Notes: a model not told the origin generated them from the letters alone. 64,000 nt of DNA from Mycobacterium lepromatosis (GCF_000975265.2 NZ_CP083405.1:992001-1056000), one strand, 5' to 3'; counted from the first letter of the stretch, positions 42,643 to 53,017 are shown. A program made the numbers and translations.

Positions 42643-44802
42643 TTAGCCCGACAGCAACCGGATGCGCTCAAAACTTCGGCGGCTCCGCACCGACACGGGC
42701 CCTGCGACAGTCAATCGCAACACCAACACGAGGGAGTGATCGACCGGGATACGCGCCAGACTGTGGAAGTCGCTGCCCAATTGGCCCAATTCATCGGCGA
42801 ACTGTGCAGATAATGCTTGTAGCTCGTCGACATCGCGCGCGTAGAGGAACACTGGCGAAATCGGCTGCACTGCGAACCCATGTCGCTGCGCGGCGATCCA
42901 TATCGCCTCGACAGCCGACCCACCACGAGCGTAGTCCGCCAACGCGTTCCCGGGCACCGAGATCACTGCGAGGGCCGAACTAGCCACCACGCGATCATGG
43001 GTGTCTTGGCCCAGCGCAGCGCCGACGTTCCACTGCGCGAGGAGTTCCATAACGTCCGTACGACGAAGCACGTCGAACGCAGCCAACTGATGCCAATCCA
43101 TTTCGAGACTGCGCACGTCAATACCAGTGTCTGGAAAAGAATCTCCCGGCCAACGCAGCTCCGAGATCATCTCCGCGTGAAGCCGTGGCGTAAGATATCG
43201 CAACCGGTCGGCGGCAGCCAGAATAGTTGCAGCTCGGACGAGGTCATCTCGCGCAGTCAGCAGGTGCAGCCGTGCACCTTCGGCCTCCGCGGCTGCGTGC
43301 AACACGTCAATTGTCTCGGCCAGAACCATTGTTGGCTTGCCATGATTGCGATTAGTTTCGCGGACCAGCATCGGCTCGTAAATGGCTGCCAAGTCGGTGT
43401 TCCGCCCATCACCTAGACTCAAGGTGACCCGCAGCGGCGCACTGTCAACATTCTCAGCAAGGCTTACCGGTCCGAGCACACCATGGGCAGCGGCCGCAAC
43501 CTTGGCGTTGAACAACGCTGCACCCACCGCAACGGCGCTGCCGCGAAAACCGACGTCGAGGCTGTCAGTATGTTCTGGCGCAATCCGAATCACCAGGGCA
43601 TCAGGCCCGGCTTCGATGTGCCAGGGCTGTAGATTTCCGCCCGACGGTGCGCGGATCGCAGCAGCGGCAATATCCCCCTCAACACCGGACAGCGCGGGTT
43701 CTGAACACTGCGTCGGATTCGCGGGATGATGTCGAGCCATGTCCGGCTCGGCGAGCTGATTGAGCGCCGAAGCGACGTCAATACGCGCTCGCCCCGAGCG
43801 CAGCTCCTCCCCGAGACCGATTCGGCGCACCGCCTCGGCCACCGCAGTAGCTCCCAGCGCCACGTCCCCTGCCAACTGGGGCCAGGTCGACAGCGAACGA
43901 TCGATCTCGACCAACGTCGTCGCGGTGCGTGGCGACACCAGTTCGGCCTGCAGCAAGCGCAAAATATACGGAATTTTCTCACGGTTACTCATCTCGGGAA
44001 GCAACCGGATGTCAAGCTCACCCAGCAGACCGTGCAGAATCGAACGCCGCGGCTCCAAGTCGAACCGCTCAACATCAATCAGGCCGCGGTCACTGGTCGC
44101 CATCAGCACCGGAATGCCGCGACTGCGAGCTCTCTCTCGCAGAAGAGCCTTTATGTCCAGCGAATCGCATTGCTCCACCACTACATCGAGGCCCTCCAAG
44201 AACTGATCGACGGTGTCGAACGTCAAACCATTGTCAAATACTTGCACTCTCAGATACGGGTCCAGTTCAGCGATGCGGCGCGCAGCTACCTCGGCCTTAT
44301 TGAGCCCAAGATCGAACACCGTGGCGGGCACTCGGTTGAGGTTGGATAGCTCGAGGCGATCAAAATCGGCCAAACGCAGTTGTCCACACAGGCCCTGGGC
44401 GGCCAACGTGTGGGCGATCACATGTCCCACACTTAGCCCAGCGATGCCGATGTGTAGCATGCCCAACTTAGCTTGCTCCTCGGTGGTGATCTCGTTGCGG
44501 TTGCGGTCCAACCGTACCGCCCGAAACCCGCGCGGACCCAGCATCGATACGACCACCCGCCGCCATGGGTAATACACCCACTTGCCCGGTTCGGCGATCA
44601 CCTGCGGATCGGGTGCAGGCAGCAAGCTAAGCAATTCCTGCAGTTGTCGCTCATGATGGTCAACAAAGTCAACCTTGGGATCAGCCCGCAACCACTGCAG
44701 CACCGCAGCATCAGCGGGGTCGTCAGGGGTCAGAATCCGAGCGTACAGGTCAATATCACGCTCATTGCTCACCCGTGCGGCTCCCTCCTGAGTTGCACCC
44801 AT
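42643..44802 (-). CDS. moeY: ThiF/E1-like domain fused to an Acg-type nitroreductase domain (MoeY, Rv1355c-like)
   Basis: 719 residues from ATG 44802; GTG 44772, with GGGAG 8 nt upstream, would give 709. Residues about 95-300 are an E1-like ThiF/MoeB domain: MLHIGIAGLSVGHVIAHTLA (nucleotide-binding loop, missing some glycines), RLADFDRLELSNLNR and VVEQCDSLDIKALLRERA. No CxxC zinc pairs are seen. Residues about 385-700 are a nitroreductase-like FMN domain with IRAPSGGNLQPWHIEAG, as in the Acg/Rv2032 group. The family is annotated as molybdopterin-related but the fusion suggests modification of a small peptide or metabolite; the true reaction is unknown. It follows the GNAT-like gene after a 259-bp gap and precedes the GGDEF-EAL gene by 17 nt. 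Confidence 0.85.
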   Translation of the reverse strand: MGATQEGAARVSNERDIDLYARILTPDDPADAAVLQWLRADPKVDFVDHHERQLQELLSLLPAPDPQVIAEPGKWVYYPWRRVVVSMLGPRGFRAVRLDRNRNEITTEEQAKLGMLHIGIAGLSVGHVIAHTLAAQGLCGQLRLADFDRLELSNLNRVPATVFDLGLNKAEVAARRIAELDPYLRVQVFDNGLTFDTVDQFLEGLDVVVEQCDSLDIKALLRERARSRGIPVLMATSDRGLIDVERFDLEPRRSILHGLLGELDIRLLPEMSNREKIPYILRLLQAELVSPRTATTLVEIDRSLSTWPQLAGDVALGATAVAEAVRRIGLGEELRSGRARIDVASALNQLAEPDMARHHPANPTQCSEPALSGVEGDIAAAAIRAPSGGNLQPWHIEAGPDALVIRIAPEHTDSLDVGFRGSAVAVGAALFNAKVAAAAHGVLGPVSLAENVDSAPLRVTLSLGDGRNTDLAAIYEPMLVRETNRNHGKPTMVLAETIDVLHAAAEAEGARLHLLTARDDLVRAATILAAADRLRYLTPRLHAEMISELRWPGDSFPDTGIDVRSLEMDWHQLAAFDVLRRTDVMELLAQWNVGAALGQDTHDRVVASSALAVISVPGNALADYARGGSAVEAIWIAAQRHGFAVQPISPVFLYARDVDELQALSAQFADELGQLGSDFHSLARIPVDHSLVLVLRLTVAGPVSVRSRRSFERIRLLSG

Positions 44803-45061
44803 ACGCCCAGCCGACGTAGCCGGGTGCCGGTTCCGAGCATCTGGCCTCCAATCAACGGCTTGGGTGGAAAGTTAACAGTTATGAGTCCGAATCGAACCTT
44901 CAACAAACACGGTGAACGCTGCCACCAGCGGGAAATTGTCGGCAAGCAATTGCACCGCGGCGCGCCGAATAAACTTAACCAGTCCCACAGTAGCCTCCGA
45001 GCCCGCAAAACGCTCCCCGATGCACACCCTGGGACCGGCACCGAGTTATCGTGCAAGTTGG

Positions 45062-45808
45062 TCACAGACCGGCTCCGGCAGTCGCTGCACAGCTTCCACT
45101 CCATGCGTTCGGGTCGCGCAACAGCTCCCGTGTCTCAGCAAGCATTCTTGATAGTTGTTGCGGTTCAGCATGGTTAGCTAAGACGCGGCGATCCCACCAG
45201 ATCATCTTGGTTCTATAGCGTTCATCCGGGTATGCAGCCACCGGGATTTTTGCTGCTACTACTCCTCCCGAAGAACGCCATCGGTCCAGCACATGGGCTG
45301 CCGCGGTCGCCATAATGAATTGCACCCCCAACAAAGACATGACTGTAAAAGCGGGGCGCGCTAAGGCCTTGGCAATCAAACCACTCTGATAGGAGTCGCT
45401 GTCAGCCCATGCGGTTTTCACTTCCACGACCCCAAAAGGCACGCGATCGTTGATCATCTTACGCACCGCAGTCAGTCCAGGATTACCTTCCCACTCAACC
45501 ACGGCATGCGAATCTTCGGCGGACCCGAGCGGACCAATCACGCGCATCCCTCCAACCACCTTTCCTTGCATGTTTACCGCAGAGAAAAATAGTCGCGTGT
45601 CATCACCCGCGCTGGGGTCTAGAGTACACTCAACTCCGTATTTGCTGTAAGTACGAAACGCACCGTCAAGGTATTCATTCCATAACTTAGGATCAAGGGT
45701 GGGCTGCGATACCACGAGCCGGCATTGTGCATCGGAAGCCCAAACACTGAGGTTTTCTCGAAGGCACAACTCTTGCGGTACAACCACATCCAATTGAGCG
45801 GTGACCAT
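45062..45808 (-). CDS. GNAT / autoinducer-synthase-like acyltransferase, uncertain
   Basis: 248 residues. The order of elements fits the LuxI/FeeM-like branch of the GNAT fold: LWNEYLDGAFRTYSKYGVEC, then RLFFSAVNMQGKVVGGMRVI (the strand 'g.vvGt.Rlip'), VVEVKTAWADSDS (the E-x-x-x-x-x-x region) and AFTVMSLLGVQFIMATAAAH (helix before the acyl pocket). Sequence likeness is weak and I infer it from pattern only. If right, it would join an acyl group to an amino acid or similar acceptor. It shares strand and neighbourhood with moeY. A 259-bp gap downstream holds fragments in other frames, so the C-terminus may be shortened by a frameshift. Confidence 0.45.
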   Translation of the reverse strand: MVTAQLDVVVPQELCLRENLSVWASDAQCRLVVSQPTLDPKLWNEYLDGAFRTYSKYGVECTLDPSAGDDTRLFFSAVNMQGKVVGGMRVIGPLGSAEDSHAVVEWEGNPGLTAVRKMINDRVPFGVVEVKTAWADSDSYQSGLIAKALARPAFTVMSLLGVQFIMATAAAHVLDRWRSSGGVVAAKIPVAAYPDERYRTKMIWWDRRVLANHAEPQQLSRMLAETRELLRDPNAWSGSCAATAGAGL

Positions 45809-47032
45809 GATTCTCCAATCTGTTGAATATTAGGTAGTTGAGCAGAACGTCATCATATTTGCTATTAATGGAACTAAACGGTAGAAAACTTCCTATCTTT
45901 TGGGAATATTAAGCTAATTCTTTCTACTAAATTATTTGAACTTTTATCGAATTTTTTACGTACGCTGAGAACAAATTAAAAATTTGCTGGATATCGCTAT
46001 TTCTGCGCAGAATTCTTATCTTTCGATATCTAAATACACGACCATAGCGTGCAGAAAAAGAAAACTAAGTAATTTGTGATTACTTAACTGATCAGTCTGT
46101 TCCTGACTCCGATTAGCACTGCTACCTTCGATCTTTTTCGACCGATCTGCCTAGGTAGGTGTGATTCGCGCAGAATTGCTCGAGATAGCACATCGACCTT
46201 AAAGTCATTCAACTTGCGATATTTATCGCTCAGCACGACCAATTAGTTACGGCTATCGTCGCGAGCTCCGAGCTCTAACAAGCGACGCTGCGAATCTTGC
46301 GAAGGCGGACCGTGAACATCATCGATCACGCTCAACAAAAGTCATGGCCCGCTCTACCACCGAGCCTGATGAGTCCATTACGCAGGTAACCGAGAGCCCA
46401 AACCCAGACCAAAGTGGACCGTAAAGCGCTTGCAGGACAACCGACAACCCAAAGCCGCAATCAGACCTTTGTCAGCAGCTCAAACAGCATCGTTTGCAAA
46501 CCACACACCTACAGAATCGACAAAGAGAACCGTTGTCGCTAACCGGAGGAGGTCTCAATAACGTCTATTCTCGCATCGAGGCGCGTCACCTCCACTGCGC
46601 CAGACATGACCGCTCCGGCCTCAGCCAGACAACGGCAGTTTTCGTCGACCTAATCTACGAACCGTTTCACATAGTCGACGCCCTCCACACCAACATTTGT
46701 CGAGGCCGAGCATTATCACAACCATGCGTATACTTTCGCGAAACAGAGCAGCACTGCAGTCCTGACCAGAGCTACCCCGAAATTTCAGTGGTTCCCCGAC
46801 GGGGAAATGCGTCCCCTCTACGCACCGCCCCGCCGGGTGTCATTAACAAACCTCAGGGATTTGCTTGCGCAATATTAATTATTTTGAGGTTTGTGACAGT
46901 TGAACTTTACCTCGTCAATGAGGTCAGTCCCAAAAATCGATGGAGGCCCTCGCTCACCGCTACAACTAATTGACACGCACAGCAGGTTGCTGGCTGTGAG
47001 CCACCATAGATTCCCCCCCACTACCCGACCTA
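45809..47032. other. 1.2 kb intergenic, AT-rich at 45830-46100
   Basis: The first 300 bp upstream of the GNAT-like gene is markedly AT-rich for this genome, with runs such as GGGAATATTAAGCTAATTC and a TTTATCGAATTTTT stretch. It may hold promoter and operator sites. The remainder has only the plus-strand frame 46494-46973, without family likeness. In M. tuberculosis the next gene follows closely, so sequence may have been lost or gained here. Confidence 0.45.
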
Positions 47033-48034
47033 CTACTCAGTGAAAAAGTCGGCCGGTAGTGCTTTCGCAAAATGCCAGCCTTGGGCAGCGTCACAACCGA
47101 AATCACGCAACCTAGCGGCTTGACTAGGCTTTTCAACTCGTTTGGCGCAAACAGTTATCCCGAGTTTGAAGGCAAGGTCAATCATTGCTCGGGTGATCTG
47201 TTCATCAGCCAGTCGACCGCGGATGTCACCACCGAGGTTTTCGATGAACTCGCCCGCGAGTTTAACCATGTCGACGGGTAGGTTGCGTAAATAAGCGAGG
47301 CTGGAAAATCCAGTACCGAAGTCATCGATCGCTATACCCACGCCTAACGCGGACAGATCCCGCAGCCTGATGATCGATGCCTCATCTATGCTCAGGCTCG
47401 CGTTCTCAGTGAGTTCGAGCCGCAACGCGTGGGCAGGCAGACCAGTGTCGCGCAGCACTCGCTTAACCATCGGGAGAAAATCGGGATCACGGATGTTGCG
47501 GGCCGAAACGTTGACGCTTACGAACGGTCGCGGCTTGGTGCTATCGTCACGCCAGTTGCGGATGTGTCGGCAGGCCTGTTCAATCACGAAGGTAGTGAGC
47601 GGAACGATCATGCCGTTTTGCTCGGCGAGGCTGATGAATCGCGCCGGGAGTAGGGTGCCCAATGTCGGATGCGCCCAACGCAGTAACGCCTCGACACCGA
47701 TGAAGCGTTTGTCATTAAGCCGGACAATCGGCTGGTAGACGAGGAAAAATTCTCCGCGATCCAGTGCAGCAGGAATCACCTGTAACAGACCCTCGTGGAC
47801 GTTCCGCTGCTTGCGATCGTGATGGCCATAAAAACATCCACTGCTTTGGTCTTCCACCTCCCCACTGCCGCGCGAATCAGCTGGCCTGTCGCTAAACCAA
47901 TCTGGCAGCGAACTGCTCAACATAGCGCCCTCGGTAGGCAATGTCGACAGACATTCTATGTCGGCGTAACGCAGGGCATCCACAGATACGCCATTAGAAT
48001 CACCGCAACTCGCAACTTCCGATGCCGACATCAC
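47033..48034 (-). CDS. EAL-domain cyclic-di-GMP phosphodiesterase-like protein, Rv1357c-like
   Basis: 333 residues from GTG 48034 (ATG is the next codon). No GGDEF partner. The EAL domain covers residues about 85-330: EALLRW at 115-120, FVSVNVSARNI, LRLELTENAS, AIDDFGTGFSS, MVKLAGEFIENL and CDAAQGWHFAKALP. One usual catalytic acid is missing: where the family has AEGVET it has AKRVEK (Lys298). As I recall, the M. tuberculosis relative has Lys there too and was reported active. The first 75 residues do not match the M. tuberculosis start and look unstructured, so the true start may be later. Confidence 0.88.
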   Translation of the reverse strand: MMSASEVASCGDSNGVSVDALRYADIECLSTLPTEGAMLSSSLPDWFSDRPADSRGSGEVEDQSSGCFYGHHDRKQRNVHEGLLQVIPAALDRGEFFLVYQPIVRLNDKRFIGVEALLRWAHPTLGTLLPARFISLAEQNGMIVPLTTFVIEQACRHIRNWRDDSTKPRPFVSVNVSARNIRDPDFLPMVKRVLRDTGLPAHALRLELTENASLSIDEASIIRLRDLSALGVGIAIDDFGTGFSSLAYLRNLPVDMVKLAGEFIENLGGDIRGRLADEQITRAMIDLAFKLGITVCAKRVEKPSQAARLRDFGCDAAQGWHFAKALPADFFTE

Positions 48035-49511
48035 GCCAGTTCATTCTCTCTAATAATCTACTATAGCTGGGCTACGATGCCTAGCCATTAATCATTGATA
48101 TGATTAAGACTTTAGCGATGCTGCGTAGTAAAAATCATCGGTAATATTACGTACAACTGGCCACTGTTTCACGTAAAGAACTCAAAAGCTACCCACCTCG
48201 ACGTCCGAACTACAAAGACAAAAGCACAAGCCGTGCCGGGCTGAAGCAGAAAACCGACCTAGTAACTGGTCATGAGTAACTCCGACTGAAGAACACTGCC
48301 GGCTACACTAGACTGGCCTCAGTTGATTTCAGCTCCGGTAGTCCGGATCCAACTCTTAAGCTGCCGAATTACTCTGCCACACAAGGTTAATAACTTACGA
48401 TCATCTGAAAACTATTGATACAATCATTGATCCGTGTGAAGATGAACTGTGGAACGCCCCTAGGACTTAGATCCGAGGAGCATGGAACAACCACACAGTG
48501 ACGCGATGGGCACAGCAAAATCTATTCGGTATCAGTGCTGGATGTATGCAGATGCGCTAAATGCTTATTGTTCAGCGATGGCAAATGATGGGCTAGCATG
48601 TGCAAGATTGATCCGCGGAACGGACTTTGTGGATGTTACCAAATATTTCAACACCATTGAACCATGGCGAATGCACGATGGGGACACAGCTTCGGCAGGA
48701 ACTGTGCGACTGCGCTGTCAAGTTGCGCAAGCTGACCTACAACCTCCCGCACAGGGTAGACGAGTCTGGGCTGCTGCGGTTGTCTGAGCATATGGCCGCA
48801 ACCGCCGACCAGCCGGTGCTGCAGCACTAGTTAGGCCGCGTTACACTCGTCAGCAAGAACCGCCCGTGGAGTCGTTGAGCCAGCACCGGCTCCGATGCAC
48901 GACTAGCAGGCATGTCCGCGCTCCAAGCCGTTCGGACAAACAGCACCCGGCGCGATCAACCAATACGACGCTGACAGCACACACCCGAACCGATACCCGC
49001 AATGACACGGCAACGATACGTGAACTGGTTCTACTCAAAACATTTGCGATACGCACGTGACAAAGATCCCAGCCCCCCACGTCACCAGATGCACGAGGTG
49101 CTGTGTCGCCGAAGCCAGACCTGTCAATCGTCACACGTAATTTGAGTACCGGCCACCGCGCTGTGTGCACCGATGAGGTTCCACCGTATCTGACAGTAAC
49201 AGCACCACCGAAAGCACCACAGGCCACCAGTCCTAATTGACCACGTCTATTACTTTGAAGGGGGTATCGGTTCTTACTCAACGTCGATCTAGCAGTGGCA
49301 ACTGACGCCGCGTTAATCCTTGAACCAGTACCGACCGGATCGGGCCGATACTCGATCAGTTGGCCGCTACTAGGACACACATCCAGGTGCTATGCCCACA
49401 ACACCGCCTGGCACAAACGTTGAAACTCGGCGAAGTAATCACCGCCCCGACCCAAGTTGACACAGCGATGGAGAGCACGCGCATAGCGGCGCTGTAGAGA
49501 ACGCCGCAACA
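48035..49511. other. 1.5 kb without an assigned gene
   Basis: Short frames exist at 48482-48787 (plus), 48627-48830 (plus) and 48850-49380 (minus) but none shows a recognisable domain or a good ribosome-binding site. Between the EAL gene and the end of the LuxR gene; likely decayed sequence. Confidence 0.45.
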
Positions 49512-52500
49512 CTAATTGTGGCGCGCAGCTTCTTGCACAAGTTGGACCCGGGAGGTGAGGCCAAGTTTGGAATAAATGCGGGTGAGATGAGTATGCACGG
49601 TGCGAACGGAGACGAAAAGCCGTGCCGCGATGTCTTTGGTATCTAGCCCCTCGCTAACGAGCCGTATTACATTGTGTTCGGCAGGGGTTAGGGACTCCCA
49701 GCCGGTGGTCGGTCGTTTACGGTTGCCACGCCCGCGCTGCGCGTAGGTGATCGCGTCGTCGATGGACATGGCGGCGCCCTCTGCCCAAGCGGAGTCGAAA
49801 TCCCTGCAGCCCATCGCTCCACGAAGAGCCGCCACTGCGGCCTCATAGCTTGCATCCCAGACTTTGAAGCGGACCTCACCTGTCCTCTCACGTTGCGCAG
49901 ACGCCGCACCAAAAAGACGCCCGGCTTGACGATGGTTGCCACCCTTGCTGATCAGCTCGGCTAACAATTCCATGCTGTCTGATATGCCCAGAGATGCCTG
50001 GATGTCGGCGCCGCACGCAAGCGCGGCATGGATATCAGCTCGTGCCAGTTCTGGTTCACCCTGCGTCATCGCGATGCGCGCACGCGTTGTCAAGGCCGCC
50101 ATTTGATGCCAACCAGTGGTCGCAGAAACACTATTGTCGGCGAGGCGTCGTGCCATGATTACATCGCCTCTTGCCAAAGCGACCTTCGCCATGAGTTCGA
50201 GGTGTATCGCTACCAGGCCGTGGTCAACATCCAGGTGCGGCCGGCATGCCTCGCTGGCCTCGACAGCCGCGGCAACATCGCCCGCAGCCAACGACGCAAA
50301 AACCATTGCTGCATAGCCAATACCTTGATACACCCCACTTAATTGCGCTGCGGCTTCGACAACCATACCGGCCGTAACCAGGGCCGCGCTGACGTCGCGA
50401 TGCACCAGCGCCCGAGTTTGAACATACAGACCGAAAGTTCTCGTCACTGCATCGTGGGCCACTTCAGCACCGGCAACAACTTCACCCGATCGCACGATCG
50501 CTCCGTCCATATCGCCCTGCCATAACTGTGCAATGGCTAGCAGTAAACGGCACTGTAGCGAAACGAACCGATCACCGATTTCTTGAGCGAGATCGTCGGC
50601 CGCCTCAGCCGCTACTCGCAAAGCAACCGGGTCACCTGAAACGCAGAATCCAACAACTCCCCAAAGCCGAATCTGGCTCAGTGTCCACTTATCTCCTTGC
50701 GTTCGCGCGAGCTCAACCGCCTCGGTGAAGTAGGGCCGAGCCACCTCCGTGTCGTAGCCACCGCTGAAACCGCAGGCAGTAAGCGTCCGAGCTAAAACAG
50801 CAGGGTCACCTATCTCGCGTGCCATAGTCAAAGCTTGTTGAGCTTGAGCGACGATGTCACTGCCGTCTGGTGGACTGCTGGCCAATATGGCGTGGAGCAT
50901 AACCTTGTTGGCAACCGCGCGAGCTAAAACCGCTTTGGGAGCAACAAGATGCTCGATATTTTTGTGTTCAAGGATCGAGCCGAACCAGGCCAACCCCTCA
51001 TACATGTGGCACCGACCAAACCAGATCGACTGTAATGAGGACGCGAGTTGCAGTGCGCCAGCGGTATCGCCGGTTTCACAGCTCCATGCGAATGCGCTAC
51101 GCAGATTGTCAAGCTCGGTCTCAACTTGCTCAACAAGCTGCTGGTGGTCGATGTCTCCCGGAGTATCCAACAAGGCCCCAAGCGCCATGTAGTAATCGCG
51201 ATGACGAGCACGCACAAGGTCGACCTCATTGGACTCTTCGAGTTTCTGCATCGCGTACTGGCGCACCGTTTCCAGCAACCGGTACCGCGAGCTACCCTGT
51301 TCGCCTTCAACCATGACCAAAGACTTGTCTATAAGCATAGTCAACCGATCGAAAACCTGATCAGGCTCCTCAAGATCATCGTGTCCGATCGCGTGGGCCA
51401 CCGTGAGGTCGAACCTCCCCGAAATTGCCGACAAGCGACGAAACAAGGCCCGCTCGCTTTCGGTCAGCAATGCATACGACCAATCCATCGAGGCACGGAG
51501 CGTCTGTTGGCGTCGTACCGCGGTACGTGGACCACCAGTCAGCAGTCGAAACCGGTCCTCCAAACCATCGACTATCTCGGTTAACGATAACGTGCGTATC
51601 CGTGCGGCGGCCAGCTCAATCGCCAAAGGCATGCCGTCGAGGCGCTGACAGATCTCAGTCACGATCTGACGGTTGCCATCGGTAACACTGAAACCGGGTT
51701 GAACCAAGGCAGCTCGGTCTGTGAATAATTCGACCGCTTCATCGGCAGATGACAGCATTGAAACCCGCCATGTGACTTCGCCGGCCACCCCGATCGGCTC
51801 GCGACTGGTCGCCAAAATCGTCAACGACGGGCAAGCGCCCAACAGCGTAGTCATCACCTCCGCGCACACATCGAGAAGGCGCTCGCAGTTGTCCAACACC
51901 ACCAGCATGCGTCGGTCACCGATGCACCAGAGCAGGTTGTCTAACACAGCAATCGGGAAGATGTCGTGATCGGTGACCGACGTTAAATCGAAATACGCCA
52001 GCTCGCCACTAAACTCGTCTGCGACTCTGGCGACGACCTGTAACGCGAGCCGCGTTTTGCCTACTCCCCCTGGACCGACCAGCGTTAACAACCGTTTTTC
52101 GGTCAGCAGCTCTTGAAGTTCTTTGATCTGCGCAGCACGACCCACAAAAGTGGTGAGCGGCGCCGGAAGACTTCGTCCGCCAGGGACAGTCCGGATACCT
52201 AGCTCGGGAAGGTTTCTGCGGAGATTACGCAGATTACGGTGACACAACTGCATGACACGTATTGGCCGAGCCAGATCCCGCAATAGGTGACTGCCGTGAT
52301 CCACCAGCCACGTATCAGCGGGGAGCCCATCAACAACGAGATCACCTGTGGTAGATGACAACACCGTCTGTCCTCCGCATGCCAAATCGAGCAGTCCCAC
52401 AGCCTGAACCATCATGAAAACCACATCATTGACATCATCATTGGATATCTGAACTTCACCGGTGTGCAGAGCGATACGCAGCCGAACTGGTACGAGCGGG

Positions 52501-52856
52501 GCCAGCTGCAGGTCTAACGCGCAAGCTGTAGCGTCGCTAGCACGAGCGAACGTCGCTAGAAAGTTTCCTCTTGCCCCTTGGACAACCTGTTGCACTCCGC
52601 CGTGAGCCGCGACAGCTTCTGACACCGCACAGTTCAGGCGTGTGATTGCGTCCACTGCGTCATCGGATTCTCTTTCAGACAGCTCTGTCAAGCCTTCGAC
52701 GTCAACCAGAAACAACGTCACCGTGCAGCCGCGATTAAGGTCCGTCGGTATATCGGTCGATCTCAGCCGAGCCACCAGACATGAAGCCAAATAATCAGCG
52801 CCAACGGATACTGGTTTCTGCATCTCGCCCAAGAGAATACATGTCCCCCGACACAC
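49512..52856 (-). CDS. Cyclase-like/ATPase/LuxR transcriptional regulator, Rv1358-like
   Basis: 1114 residues (ATG 52823, residue 12, is an alternative start). Residues about 40-205: class III nucleotide-cyclase-like domain, starting VTLFLVDVEGLTELSERE. Its first metal Asp is kept, but the GDGF element with the second reads GARGNF and the N-x-x-x-R element reads VVFMMVQAVG, so catalysis is unlikely. Residues 230-560: NB-ARC-type ATPase with Walker A GPGGVGKTRLAL, VVLDNCERLLD, ATSREPIG and DGMPLAIELAAAR. Then TPR-like helices. C-terminal 60 residues: LuxR helix-turn-helix, SLTPAEHNVIRLVSEGLDTK then DIAARLFVSVRTVHTHLTRI. It belongs to the MalT/LAL-type large regulators. The 91-93-residue gene at 53018 lies upstream on the same strand. 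Confidence 0.9.
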   Translation of the reverse strand: MCRGTCILLGEMQKPVSVGADYLASCLVARLRSTDIPTDLNRGCTVTLFLVDVEGLTELSERESDDAVDAITRLNCAVSEAVAAHGGVQQVVQGARGNFLATFARASDATACALDLQLAPLVPVRLRIALHTGEVQISNDDVNDVVFMMVQAVGLLDLACGGQTVLSSTTGDLVVDGLPADTWLVDHGSHLLRDLARPIRVMQLCHRNLRNLRRNLPELGIRTVPGGRSLPAPLTTFVGRAAQIKELQELLTEKRLLTLVGPGGVGKTRLALQVVARVADEFSGELAYFDLTSVTDHDIFPIAVLDNLLWCIGDRRMLVVLDNCERLLDVCAEVMTTLLGACPSLTILATSREPIGVAGEVTWRVSMLSSADEAVELFTDRAALVQPGFSVTDGNRQIVTEICQRLDGMPLAIELAAARIRTLSLTEIVDGLEDRFRLLTGGPRTAVRRQQTLRASMDWSYALLTESERALFRRLSAISGRFDLTVAHAIGHDDLEEPDQVFDRLTMLIDKSLVMVEGEQGSSRYRLLETVRQYAMQKLEESNEVDLVRARHRDYYMALGALLDTPGDIDHQQLVEQVETELDNLRSAFAWSCETGDTAGALQLASSLQSIWFGRCHMYEGLAWFGSILEHKNIEHLVAPKAVLARAVANKVMLHAILASSPPDGSDIVAQAQQALTMAREIGDPAVLARTLTACGFSGGYDTEVARPYFTEAVELARTQGDKWTLSQIRLWGVVGFCVSGDPVALRVAAEAADDLAQEIGDRFVSLQCRLLLAIAQLWQGDMDGAIVRSGEVVAGAEVAHDAVTRTFGLYVQTRALVHRDVSAALVTAGMVVEAAAQLSGVYQGIGYAAMVFASLAAGDVAAAVEASEACRPHLDVDHGLVAIHLELMAKVALARGDVIMARRLADNSVSATTGWHQMAALTTRARIAMTQGEPELARADIHAALACGADIQASLGISDSMELLAELISKGGNHRQAGRLFGAASAQRERTGEVRFKVWDASYEAAVAALRGAMGCRDFDSAWAEGAAMSIDDAITYAQRGRGNRKRPTTGWESLTPAEHNVIRLVSEGLDTKDIAARLFVSVRTVHTHLTRIYSKLGLTSRVQLVQEAARHN

Positions 52857-53017
52857 ACTCAGCCATGCATATTAACCACGGCTTTGCTGCGTGGACATGC
52901 ACAGCCTGCGCCAAATACTTGGAGAGAAAACGATTCTCGGTCGATCAACCTGCTGACATCTCACAAGTCGGCAGACTCGGTAACCGACGGCGAGTCGACA
53001 CCTTACCGTGGGCGCCA

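Noticed and set aside
46494..46973. 159-codon plus-strand frame upstream of the EAL gene
   Set aside because: No domain recognised and composition is not coding-like.
48850..49380. 176-codon minus-strand frame as a gene
   Set aside because: No domain, no ribosome-binding site, Ser/Arg/Val-rich composition as in random frames.
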